Assembly (NCBI GenBank): GCA_030452025.1
Contig: JAKDNC010000131.1
Coordinates: 1-8,278 of the forward strand
Source: Nocardioides sp.
GTDB lineage: Bacteria; Actinomycetota; Actinomycetes; Propionibacteriales; Nocardioidaceae
Direction: 5' to 3'
DNA length: 8,278 nt
A model generated the notes under the pieces. It saw nothing but the letters and a program-made list of their open reading frames with translations, was not told where the DNA came from and searched no databases. The translations under genes were made by a program, and so were the position numbers. This document shows, piece after piece, positions 1 through 6,255 of the stretch. How positions within the stretch are numbered: position 1 is the stretch's first letter; each line of letters starts with the position of its first letter.

Positions 1-2428
1 GAGTGACGACATCGTTGTAGCCGTCACGGTCCCAGTCGCCGACGTTGAGCAGGAGGTCGGCAGCGGCGAACCGGCGCGTGCCAAGGTTGACCATGCGCTT
101 CACGTTGTGGGTGCCGTTGTGTGCCACCGTGACCAGCATCTTGCCCTTCAACGTGACCAGGTCCGGGTCACCGGAGCCCGTCACGTTGGCGGCGGCAAGG
201 GTCGTGGCGCCCTTGGTGAGCATGGTGCGGCCCAACCAGTGGCCGTAGCGTCCGTTCTCGCGCCCCGGGAAGACGAAGCCGGCGCCGGTCCTCCTGACCC
301 GGGCGAAGAGGTCTGCCTTGCCGTCCGCGTCGAAGTCGGCGTTGCCGATGATCTGGTCGTAGGGCTTCCAGTTGCCGGGCACCTTCTTGCGCACCCTGAG
401 CCCGCCCCTGCCGTTGTTGGGGTGGAGCCACAACACTCCCGCCTTGTCGCGACCCAGGAGATCGCGACGCCCATCACCATCGACGTCACCGCCGGCGACG
501 ACTAGGTCATAGCGGTCCCAGCCGACGTTGAGCCGCCTCTTGGTGAACTTTCCTTTGCCGTTGCCGGCGAAGAGGAAGAGCCGGCCGGTGCGTGGATGCC
601 GCGCGACGAAGTCGTTGGTCTTGTTGCCGTCGAAGTCCCCGACCGCGGTGATCTTGTCGAGCCCGGCCATCTGCGGGCTCGTGCCGTGCATCGTGGCGAA
701 GGCGCCGTCCCCCCGCCCCGGCCGGATTCCGAACCTCCCGTTGCGGGTGAAGCGGACCAAGGCGTCCGCCTTGCCGTCACCGGTCACGTCGGGGGTCACG
801 GCGACTGCGTCGAAACGCGGCCCGAAGCCGCCGAAGCTCCTTCCGGTCTTCCAGGTGAGCATTCCCCCGGTGGGCAGGATGAAGGCGCGCTTGTCCGAGG
901 CCCTACGCAGGACGATGTCCGGGTACGCCGACTTGCTGAGGCCGGTGGTGCGTTCACGCCCGCTCCAGTCCGACTGGTAGCGCGCAGCCTTGGTCCGGAT
1001 CGCGCCCAGCTTGGCGTAGAGGTAGCGGCCCGGACATGCCGTGGAGCCGGCGTCGCGGTGACCGTTGATGGCACGGAACGTCCTGCGACCCACGCGCTGC
1101 CTGGTGCTGGAGGCGCTGACGCCGTGCAGCGAGAGCTTCCAGGCGAAGAGGCGGCCGTACGCGTTGAGCATGGCCGGGGGCGGTCGCGTGATGTCGAAGT
1201 TCCCGATCGCCGACATCGCGAAGGAATAGTCGTTGTATCCAAGGGTGTGGGCGCCCACCACGGGACGGTCCACACCGCCGGCGCGGCCTTCCCAGATCCG
1301 GCCGAACTTGTCGACCAGGAAGTTGTAGCCGACGTCGCTCCATCCCCGCGACTGGGTGTGGTAGGCGTAGATGCTCCGGATGATGCCCGGCACCTCTGCG
1401 CGGGTGTAGTTGTTGGAGTTCACCCTGTGGTGGACGAAGCCCGCATGCACCTCGTAGTAGCGCAGCGAGGACTTGTCTCGCAGCCGCTCGTTGGCGCCCC
1501 ACTGGGCCCGCGAGAAGATCCGTGGCTTCGCGGTGTGGCTGCCGGCCCGGAGGGACAAGTCGCCGTCGCTGGTCTGCAGGTCGATGTTTCCTGAGTCGTC
1601 CCCCTGATCGGGAGCGGTCGCTCCGTCGTCGAGCTTGGCGGAGTCGAGCTTGGCGGTGTCGATCGCGGCATCCTCGACCTCGCGGTGGCTCCCCTGACCG
1701 GGATCGATGACCGCGAGCTTCATGTCCTCGGGCTCCTCGACCCCTGTCGAGGTCACTGCCCGCGCCTCAACGTCGTCGACCTTGCCGATCAGCAACGGGT
1801 CGGTTCCGGGTCGGGTCTTGGTGGCCTCGGCGCTGTCCGGGTCGGGGCCATGCTCGTCGTGGTACTCCAGGGGCGTCCACTTCGACCAGGAGTCGCCGGT
1901 GCGAGTGCGCACCTCGACCGCGATGTCGTCCTCGGCGAGCTTGGTCTCGGGGCTCCAGGTGACGCCGACTGCGCCATACCCCTCGACCTCTTCAGTGTCG
2001 CTGCGGAGCTCCTCCCCCGTCCTCGCCTTCGGGGCTGCAGCACCGGGGGCCGTACGCGCCGCAGCGGTGGGGGTGGCGGTCATGGCAACCTCGGTGACCT
2101 CCGGGTCGACAACCTCCGTCTCGACCAGCGCCTCCGGCTCGTCGCCGCCTGACTGGGTGCCTGACTGGGTGCCTGACTGGGTGCCCGACTGGTTATTCGC
2201 CTGGCCATTCATCTGGCCATTGGTTTGGGCAGCCGCATCGGCGGTGCCGATCGGAGTCGCGCCCGAGGGATCACCGGACGCTCCGTCGGGCGCTGCAGTG
2301 CCACCAGGCCGCGTGATGACCACGTCCAGGGAGACGATGCTGGCTGCGGGGACAAGGACAGCAATGACCGCACCGAGCGCCAGGAACTGCTGGCAGGCGG
2401 TGACAAATCGGGCCTGTGAGGGGCGCAT
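1..2428 (-). CDS. Secreted PGRP-type N-acetylmuramoyl-L-alanine amidase with C-terminal FG-GAP/VCBS propeller (C-terminus outside window)
   Basis: Reads open for 809 codons from ATG 2428 and runs off the window without a stop. The start has GGAG at 2438-2441 with a 9-nt spacer, and an in-frame stop at 2480-2482 limits extension. Residues 1 to about 35 form a signal sequence or anchor: basic N-terminus, then a core containing ALGAVIAVLVPAAS. Residues 69-95 are a Q-ending tetrapeptide repeat linker. Residues about 140-255 are a beta-rich domain common ahead of actinobacterial PGRP domains (GVTW near 158, later GPDPDS). Residues about 303-477 are the Amidase_2/PGRP fold: H333 in VHHRVN, Y368 in GWSDVGYNF, H457 and C465 in GHRDAGSTACPG. 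These match the zinc ligands and catalytic Tyr of T7 lysozyme-type amidases, so cleavage of the MurNAc-L-Ala bond is expected. From about 480 onward come FG-GAP repeats with Asp-rich calcium-type loops. It probably acts outside the membrane on peptidoglycan. It lies downstream of the galactan operon but behind a 173-bp gap. Confidence 0.92.
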   Translation of the reverse strand, partial: MRPSQARFVTACQQFLALGAVIAVLVPAASIVSLDVVITRPGGTAAPDGASGDPSGATPIGTADAAAQTNGQMNGQANNQSGTQSGTQSGTQSGGDEPEALVETEVVDPEVTEVAMTATPTAAARTAPGAAAPKARTGEELRSDTEEVEGYGAVGVTWSPETKLAEDDIAVEVRTRTGDSWSKWTPLEYHDEHGPDPDSAEATKTRPGTDPLLIGKVDDVEARAVTSTGVEEPEDMKLAVIDPGQGSHREVEDAAIDTAKLDSAKLDDGATAPDQGDDSGNIDLQTSDGDLSLRAGSHTAKPRIFSRAQWGANERLRDKSSLRYYEVHAGFVHHRVNSNNYTRAEVPGIIRSIYAYHTQSRGWSDVGYNFLVDKFGRIWEGRAGGVDRPVVGAHTLGYNDYSFAMSAIGNFDITRPPPAMLNAYGRLFAWKLSLHGVSASSTRQRVGRRTFRAINGHRDAGSTACPGRYLYAKLGAIRTKAARYQSDWSGRERTTGLSKSAYPDIVLRRASDKRAFILPTGGMLTWKTGRSFGGFGPRFDAVAVTPDVTGDGKADALVRFTRNGRFGIRPGRGDGAFATMHGTSPQMAGLDKITAVGDFDGNKTNDFVARHPRTGRLFLFAGNGKGKFTKRRLNVGWDRYDLVVAGGDVDGDGRRDLLGRDKAGVLWLHPNNGRGGLRVRKKVPGNWKPYDQIIGNADFDADGKADLFARVRRTGAGFVFPGRENGRYGHWLGRTMLTKGATTLAAANVTGSGDPDLVTLKGKMLVTVAHNGTHNVKRMVNLGTRRFAAADLLLNVGDWDRDGYNDVVT
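2..940 (-). repeat. Seven-register FG-GAP/VCBS repeat region inside the amidase gene
   Basis: The encoded repeats carry D-x-D-x-D-G-x-x-D loops. The loops start at residues 547 (DVTGDGKAD), 598 (DFDGNKTND), 648 (DVDGDGRRD), 698 (DFDADGKAD), 748 (NVTGSGDPD, degenerate) and 798 (DWDRDGYND). A seventh, more degenerate register ends at D504 in YPDIVLR. The last Asp of each loop is at 504, 555, 606, 656, 706, 756 and 806, a spacing of 50-51 residues (about 150 bp). Each loop is followed by LxxR-type strands and G-rich turns. The pattern is that of FG-GAP beta-propeller blades. Seven registers would suit one seven-bladed propeller, with the final blade completed just beyond the window edge. The propeller count is inference; the spacing is read directly. 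Confidence 0.8.
1629..1658 (-). repeat. 15-bp direct repeat (two copies) in the amidase linker
   Basis: TCGAGCTTGGCGGAG at 1629-1643 is followed at once by TCGAGCTTGGCGGTG at 1644-1658, differing at one base. It encodes the repeated pentapeptide in DTAKLDSAKLDDG, in the acidic, probably disordered stretch just before the amidase domain. It appears to be a small local duplication in a linker, with no further function visible. Confidence 0.7.
2144..2224 (-). repeat. 12-bp tandem repeat encoding a Q-ending tetrapeptide linker
   Basis: On the plus strand the unit GACTGGGTGCCT occurs at 2151-2162 and 2163-2174, then with one change at 2175-2186, and as a diverged copy at 2187-2198. A second pair, CTGGCCATTCAT and CTGGCCATTGGT, follows at 2201-2212 and 2213-2224. 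Read on the minus strand the block gives TNGQ, MNGQ, ANNQ, then SGTQ three times, then SGG (residues 69-95). It sits between the signal sequence and the first folded domain, so it is most likely a flexible spacer. Because units are 12 bp, copy-number change would lengthen or shorten the linker without shifting frame. Confidence 0.85.
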
Positions 2429-2601
2429 ACTCGACGACTCCAGTGCGGGGGAAGGATCACACGAGTCCCAAGTTTCACATCAGCCACAGGGGTCACCGCA
2501 AGTGTTCTGAGTAACTACAATCATGTAATTTCCACTCGACACGCCGAGCAACGCAATATTTCCTCACCTTGGCGCGAGAGGTCCGGCGAACAGACCGCCG
2601 C
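2429..2601. other. Intergenic region between wzt and the amidase gene
   Basis: This 173-bp gap is the longest non-coding stretch in the window. Bases about 2507-2535 are markedly AT-rich against the surrounding GC-rich DNA and include the partly palindromic CTACAATCATGTAAT, with TACA/TGTA arms. That would fit a promoter or operator for the amidase gene, but I could not find a convincing -35/-10 pair. Directly after the wzt stop, CGGCG (2584-2588) and CGCCG (2596-2600) could form a 5-bp hairpin with a 7-nt loop. No T-tract follows it, so it is not a clear terminator. The GGAG at 2438-2441 serves the amidase start. Confidence 0.4.
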
Positions 2602-3390
2602 TCAGATGTCGTTGCCGAGCTCGTCGTCGGACTGTTCTTCGTCCGTCTGGCTCCCGCTGCCCTTGGCGTCGTCGTACTTCAGGTGCTTGATGCCCGGGCC
2701 CACCGGACCGTCGTAGGTCAGGCGGCCCTTCTCCAGGACGAGGACCCGGTCACACATCTTGCGCACCGAGCCGGCTGCGTGGCTGACGTAGAAGAGCGTC
2801 CGCCCACTCTTGCGAATCTCCTGCATCCGCTCCAGACACTTGCGCTTGAACGGCTTGTCCCCCACGGCCAACACCTCGTCGGCGAGAAAGATGTCGCAGT
2901 CGACGTGGATCGCGACCGAGAACCCGAGTCTGGAGAACATCCCGGAGCTGTAGTGACCAACCGCGCTGTCGAGGTGCCTGCCGACATCGGCGAACTCGAC
3001 GATGTCGTCGAACTTACGCCTGGTCTCGGCATCGGACATGCCGAGGACCGCGGCGTTGAGGAAGATGTTCTCCCGCCCGCTCAGCTGCGGGTGGAAGCCG
3101 GCACCGGTCGCGATCAGGCCGGAGATCCGGCCGCGGGTGAGCACCTTGCCCTGGTCGGGTCGCATGATGCCGTTGATCAGCTTCAGCAGGGTGCTCTTGC
3201 CGGAGCCGTTGAGCCCCATCAGTCCGATGGACTCCCCCTGCTCGACCGCGAAGGAGACGTCCTCGAGCGCGTTGAAGGTCTGGCTGAGCTCCTGGCCCCG
3301 CGCCGCCGCCACAGACATCTGCTTGATGGTCCGGTGGAAGCGGATCTTGAACTCTTTCTGGACGTTCTCCACGACGATGGATTCGCTCAT
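2602..3390 (-). CDS. wzt: ABC transporter ATPase for galactan/polysaccharide export (Wzt/RfbE type)
   Basis: Nucleotide-binding subunit expected to power export of a lipid-linked polysaccharide with the permease encoded just upstream. Numbered from ATG 3390 (262 residues), it shows Walker A GLNGSGKS at 59-66, the FHPQLSGREN segment typical of Wzt/TagH ATPases near 99-108, the signature YSSGM at 147-151, Walker B ending in D171-E172, the AVGD loop at 175-178 and the switch His in VSHA at 204. It ends soon after the ATPase fold in a hydrophilic acidic tail (DEEQSDDELGNDI). It therefore lacks the carbohydrate-binding domain found in Wzt proteins that recognise a capped chain end, and resembles the short mycobacterial Rv3781 type. 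The start ATG shares its A with the wzm stop (TGATG). GTG 3393 is an in-frame alternative one codon earlier. GGAG at 3399-3402 lies 8 nt from the ATG and 5 nt from the GTG, so I prefer the ATG. Confidence 0.93.
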   Translation of the reverse strand: MSESIVVENVQKEFKIRFHRTIKQMSVAAARGQELSQTFNALEDVSFAVEQGESIGLMGLNGSGKSTLLKLINGIMRPDQGKVLTRGRISGLIATGAGFHPQLSGRENIFLNAAVLGMSDAETRRKFDDIVEFADVGRHLDSAVGHYSSGMFSRLGFSVAIHVDCDIFLADEVLAVGDKPFKRKCLERMQEIRKSGRTLFYVSHAAGSVRKMCDRVLVLEKGRLTYDGPVGPGIKHLKYDDAKGSGSQTDEEQSDDELGNDI

Positions 3391-4277
3391 CACAGACGCT
3401 CCGGAATCCGGTTCTCAAGCTTCGAGAACACATACTGGGCAATGACGAGCAGCACCAGCGCCGCCGCCAACTGACCGATCCCCCAAGTGAACAGGTGGTG
3501 CGGGAGGTCCTCGCTGATGGTCTCCTCGGGGTTCTTCGTGGTGCCCACCCAGAAGGCCCGCTGGAAGAGCAGCACGGCGTCCGCCATGGGGTTCAGCAGG
3601 TAGAGCGTGGTGTGACCACCAAACCGGTCGTCGACCATGCTGTAGGGGTAGATCATCGGCACGCTGAAGGTGGTGAACTGTGTCAGCGTCTGCACGACGT
3701 TGCTGAAGTCACGGAAGAACACGTTCGCGGCACTGAAGAGCACAGCCAGGGCCGTGCCGAGCACGGCGACCAGCACGAAGCCGAGAAGCCCAGCGAGCAG
3801 CCCCATTGGGTCCGGCCGCCAGCCACTGGCGACGCAGAAGCCGCTGAGCAGGACCATCCCGGGGATGACGTGATAGGCGGAGACGAGCATCGAGGCCACC
3901 GGGAACATCTCCCGTGGAATCGCCATCTTCTTCACGATCGCCTTGTTCTGCACGATCGAGCGGGTCCCCGCGCCGAAGCTCTCGGTGAAGAAGTGGACCA
4001 TCACCAGCCCCGCGAAGAGATGGATCGCGAAGTTCTCGATGTTGCGATCCAGGATGACAGCGATGACGAAGTAGTACATCGCCAGCCGGGAGGCCGGCTG
4101 CAGGTAGGACCAGAACAGCCCCAGGAACGAGCCCTGATAGCGCGCCGATATCTCGCGGCGCACCAACAGCCGCAACAGGTAGCGCCGACGGAAGACCTCG
4201 AACAACCCAGTCGTCGCCGCCGGGGAGGCCAGGGGCGCATCGACGACGCGCGTCTCGCCCTCCGGCTCAGTGCTCAT
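3390..4277 (-). CDS. wzm: ABC-2 type polysaccharide/galactan exporter permease (Wzm/RfbD type)
   Basis: A 295-residue integral membrane protein of the ABC-2 family. After a hydrophilic N-terminus (1-25), the amphipathic interface helix and first membrane segment carry the family motif RREISARYQGSFLGLFWSYL (40-59). Hydrophobic segments follow at about 62-77, 83-97, 125-150, 158-184, 195-211 and 265-285, giving roughly six membrane spans. FFRD near 187-190 and LLNPMADAV near 227-235 are typical of Wzm/TagG permeases. With the Wzt ATPase it should form a dimeric channel for a lipid-linked galactan; the known relative is mycobacterial Rv3783. The ATG start at 4277 overlaps the end of glfT2 by 11 bp and has GAGGA at 4283-4287 with a 5-nt spacer. 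The assignment as an exporter is firm. The galactan substrate is inferred from the adjacent glfT2 and glf. Confidence 0.92.
   Translation of the reverse strand: MSTEPEGETRVVDAPLASPAATTGLFEVFRRRYLLRLLVRREISARYQGSFLGLFWSYLQPASRLAMYYFVIAVILDRNIENFAIHLFAGLVMVHFFTESFGAGTRSIVQNKAIVKKMAIPREMFPVASMLVSAYHVIPGMVLLSGFCVASGWRPDPMGLLAGLLGFVLVAVLGTALAVLFSAANVFFRDFSNVVQTLTQFTTFSVPMIYPYSMVDDRFGGHTTLYLLNPMADAVLLFQRAFWVGTTKNPEETISEDLPHHLFTWGIGQLAAALVLLVIAQYVFSKLENRIPERL
3399..3402 (-). promoter_or_regulatory. Ribosome binding site of wzt, inside the end of wzm
   Basis: The minus-strand GGAG lies 8 nt before ATG 3390 and 5 nt before GTG 3393. It overlaps the last codons of the permease gene, so wzt translation is probably coupled to termination of wzm translation. 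The spacing modestly favours the ATG. Confidence 0.6.
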
Positions 4278-6255
4278 CCGAATCCTCGGAGGTCAGTCCG
4301 AAGGTCTTCTCCCATGCCTGGGGCGAGACGATCTCCACGAGCTTTGCGCGGTACTCCTCAGAGAGCCGCGGCCACTCACGGTGCAGCCTCTGATGGATCT
4401 CGACAGTTCGCTTGAGCAGGTCACGGAACCGCTCGGGATCGCGGCGGTAGAGCGCAGCCGAGGTTCCGTCCGGCATTGACACGACCGCGGAGTCGTACTT
4501 CGCGAGCCGGAACCACTGCGCGTCCATCGCCTTGACCTCGGCCTCGGGGAACTGCTTGGCCAGGGCGCGCGTGGGACGAAGCTGCCGGATCGGCGCGAGT
4601 CCGGCGGTCAGGAGCATGCCGAAGCGACCCGGGAGCGCGGCACCGTCGCGGCCCTTGCGCGGCGGCTTGGTACGACGCACCGGGGGAAACGCTTCGGGGT
4701 CACCGGCCAGCTGGGCGTCGGTGAATGCCTTGCTGAACTCACGGATGCTGGGCAACTTCGTGCCGAGCTCGTCGTGCAGCTTGTCCGGGCCCTCCAGCAC
4801 GTCCAGGAGCGCCTGGTGACGCAGCTCGACGGTGGAGTACTGCATCGACACGAGGTGCTTGACCTGGTGGTTGAAGCTCTCCCGCACCATCCGGCCACCA
4901 CGGTCGTACTGCGAGTGCAGCAACGCCGCGATGAACCGGTTGCGCTGGTGGAAGTAGGACTGCCAGTCCAGCGCGTCGTTCTTGTCGGTCCACGGGATGT
5001 GCCACACCGCCGCCCCGGGCAGGGTCACCGTGGGATAGCCGGCGTCGCGTGCGCGCAGGCCGTACTCGCTGTCGTCCCACTTGATGAAGATCGGGAGTGA
5101 CAGCCCGATCTCCTCGAGCACCACGGTCGGGATCAGGCACATGAACCAGCCGTTGTAGTCCACGTCGACCCGGCGGTGCAGCCACTTGGCGGAGCGGAGG
5201 TTGCGGGCATCGAAGTCCCAGTCGTTCTTCACGTGCGCAGCCGACTGCCACCAGAAACGCCACGGCTGGACGACCTCACCGAAGCTGTGCAGGCGGGAGC
5301 GCGCGTAGAGGCTGAACATGTGGCCACCCACGATCGTGGGACGACGCGCCAGGTCCCCGAAGGTGACCGCCCGGATGATTCCCTCGGGCTCACAGACGAC
5401 GTCGTCGTCCATGCACATGAAATACTTCGCAGTCCCCCGGCGCAGCGTCTCGAGCTGCCCACGGGCGTATCCGCCGGACCCACCGAGGTTGGCCTGCTCA
5501 ACCACGCGCAGCTTGTCACCGAGCGCTGCCTCGGCCCCACCGAAGTTCGGGGAGTCGACGACCTTCTGGGTGCCCTGCTCGGCGACGAACACCTCATCGA
5601 TGTATCCGGCCAGGTCCTCGTCGTTGCCGATCTGGGCGAGCAGGTTCGCGCAGAAGTCGGGCCGGTTCATCGTGGTGATGCCGATCGCGACGTTGCCGTG
5701 CTCGGCTCGGTCGTCGGGGACCTCGGCGGTCCACTCGGCGGACTCGACCCGGGCCTCCTCCTCACCGGCGGTGACGTCGTACCAGTACCACCCGCCGTCG
5801 GCGAACGGCTTGAGCGGCAGCTCGAAGTGGAACTCGTCGCTCCCGGACTCACCGACGTAGCCGGTGCTGACCCGCTGCGAACGCCCGCTGGCCATCGAGC
5901 GATAGATGGTCACCGAAGCGCCCTGGCCGGAGAGGCGGATGGTGAGGTCGACCTCGTCGACGACGGTCCAGCGTCGCCAGTAGGCGGCCGGGAAGGCGTT
6001 GAAGTATGTCGCGAAGGAGAGTCGGGTTCCCTCGGGGATGCGCAGGCAGTGGCGGTCGACGATGTGGTCCGGGTGCAGGCTGGTGCCGGAACCGGCGCCA
6101 TTGGTGGTGAGCACCGCCTCCACCATGGCCTTGCCCGATGACTTGTCCTCATCGGCATCGGCCATCACCGGGCCGGCGTCGACGTAGAGGCTGATCACGT
6201 CGAGGTCGGCGTCCTGGGGCAGGATCTGCCTCTGCAGCAGTCGGGTCGCGGTCAT
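4267..6255 (-). CDS. glfT2: Galactofuranosyltransferase GlfT2 (galactan polymerase)
   Basis: A 662-residue cytoplasmic-face GT-A enzyme that extends galactan by adding Galf from UDP-Galf, in mycobacteria through alternating beta-1,5 and beta-1,6 links. Residues 1 to about 185 are the N-terminal beta-sandwich, with SFATYFNAFPAAYWRRWT at 80-97 and DGGWYWYDVT at 153-162, both hallmarks of this family. The GT domain starts near 188 (GITTMNRPD). It has NLGGSGGY at 256-263, the metal-binding DDD at 283-285, RRVDVDYNGW at 361-370, KWDDSEYGLR at 392-401 with the expected catalytic Asp D395, and H419 in VWHIPW. A helical C-terminal domain follows. These correspond to D256/D258, D372 and H396 of the M. 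tuberculosis enzyme. It is about 25 residues longer than that protein, with the extra length near residues 31-70. The start ATG overlaps the glf stop as ATGA and has GGAGGAG at 6263-6269 with a 7-nt spacer. Confidence 0.95.
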   Translation of the reverse strand: MTATRLLQRQILPQDADLDVISLYVDAGPVMADADEDKSSGKAMVEAVLTTNGAGSGTSLHPDHIVDRHCLRIPEGTRLSFATYFNAFPAAYWRRWTVVDEVDLTIRLSGQGASVTIYRSMASGRSQRVSTGYVGESGSDEFHFELPLKPFADGGWYWYDVTAGEEEARVESAEWTAEVPDDRAEHGNVAIGITTMNRPDFCANLLAQIGNDEDLAGYIDEVFVAEQGTQKVVDSPNFGGAEAALGDKLRVVEQANLGGSGGYARGQLETLRRGTAKYFMCMDDDVVCEPEGIIRAVTFGDLARRPTIVGGHMFSLYARSRLHSFGEVVQPWRFWWQSAAHVKNDWDFDARNLRSAKWLHRRVDVDYNGWFMCLIPTVVLEEIGLSLPIFIKWDDSEYGLRARDAGYPTVTLPGAAVWHIPWTDKNDALDWQSYFHQRNRFIAALLHSQYDRGGRMVRESFNHQVKHLVSMQYSTVELRHQALLDVLEGPDKLHDELGTKLPSIREFSKAFTDAQLAGDPEAFPPVRRTKPPRKGRDGAALPGRFGMLLTAGLAPIRQLRPTRALAKQFPEAEVKAMDAQWFRLAKYDSAVVSMPDGTSAALYRRDPERFRDLLKRTVEIHQRLHREWPRLSEEYRAKLVEIVSPQAWEKTFGLTSEDSDEH

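Noticed and set aside
596..1594. Long plus-strand open frame opposite the amidase gene
   Set aside because: It is antisense to a clearly recognisable amidase and propeller frame. Its translation has no family motifs and the low-complexity V/G/R/D-rich look of a GC-bias shadow.
1707..2510. Plus-strand open frame with a repeated WVPD motif
   Set aside because: The repeat is only the antisense reading of the 12-bp tandem repeat in the amidase linker, and no other coding evidence supports it.
2429..2560. c-di-AMP (ydaO-type) riboswitch upstream of the amidase gene
   Set aside because: Such riboswitches often precede actinobacterial wall hydrolases, but I could not find their conserved G-rich core segments in this gap, and the gap is short for that RNA.
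2584..2600. Hairpin CGGCG/CGCCG just after the wzt stop as a rho-independent terminator
   Set aside because: The stem is only 5 bp with a 7-nt loop and no T-tract follows on the minus strand, so it could arise by chance in GC-rich DNA.
2569..4415. Two plus-strand open frames of about 300 codons opposite wzt and wzm
   Set aside because: Both are rich in H, E, V and R and show no domain motifs. The opposite strand encodes textbook ABC ATPase and permease sequences.
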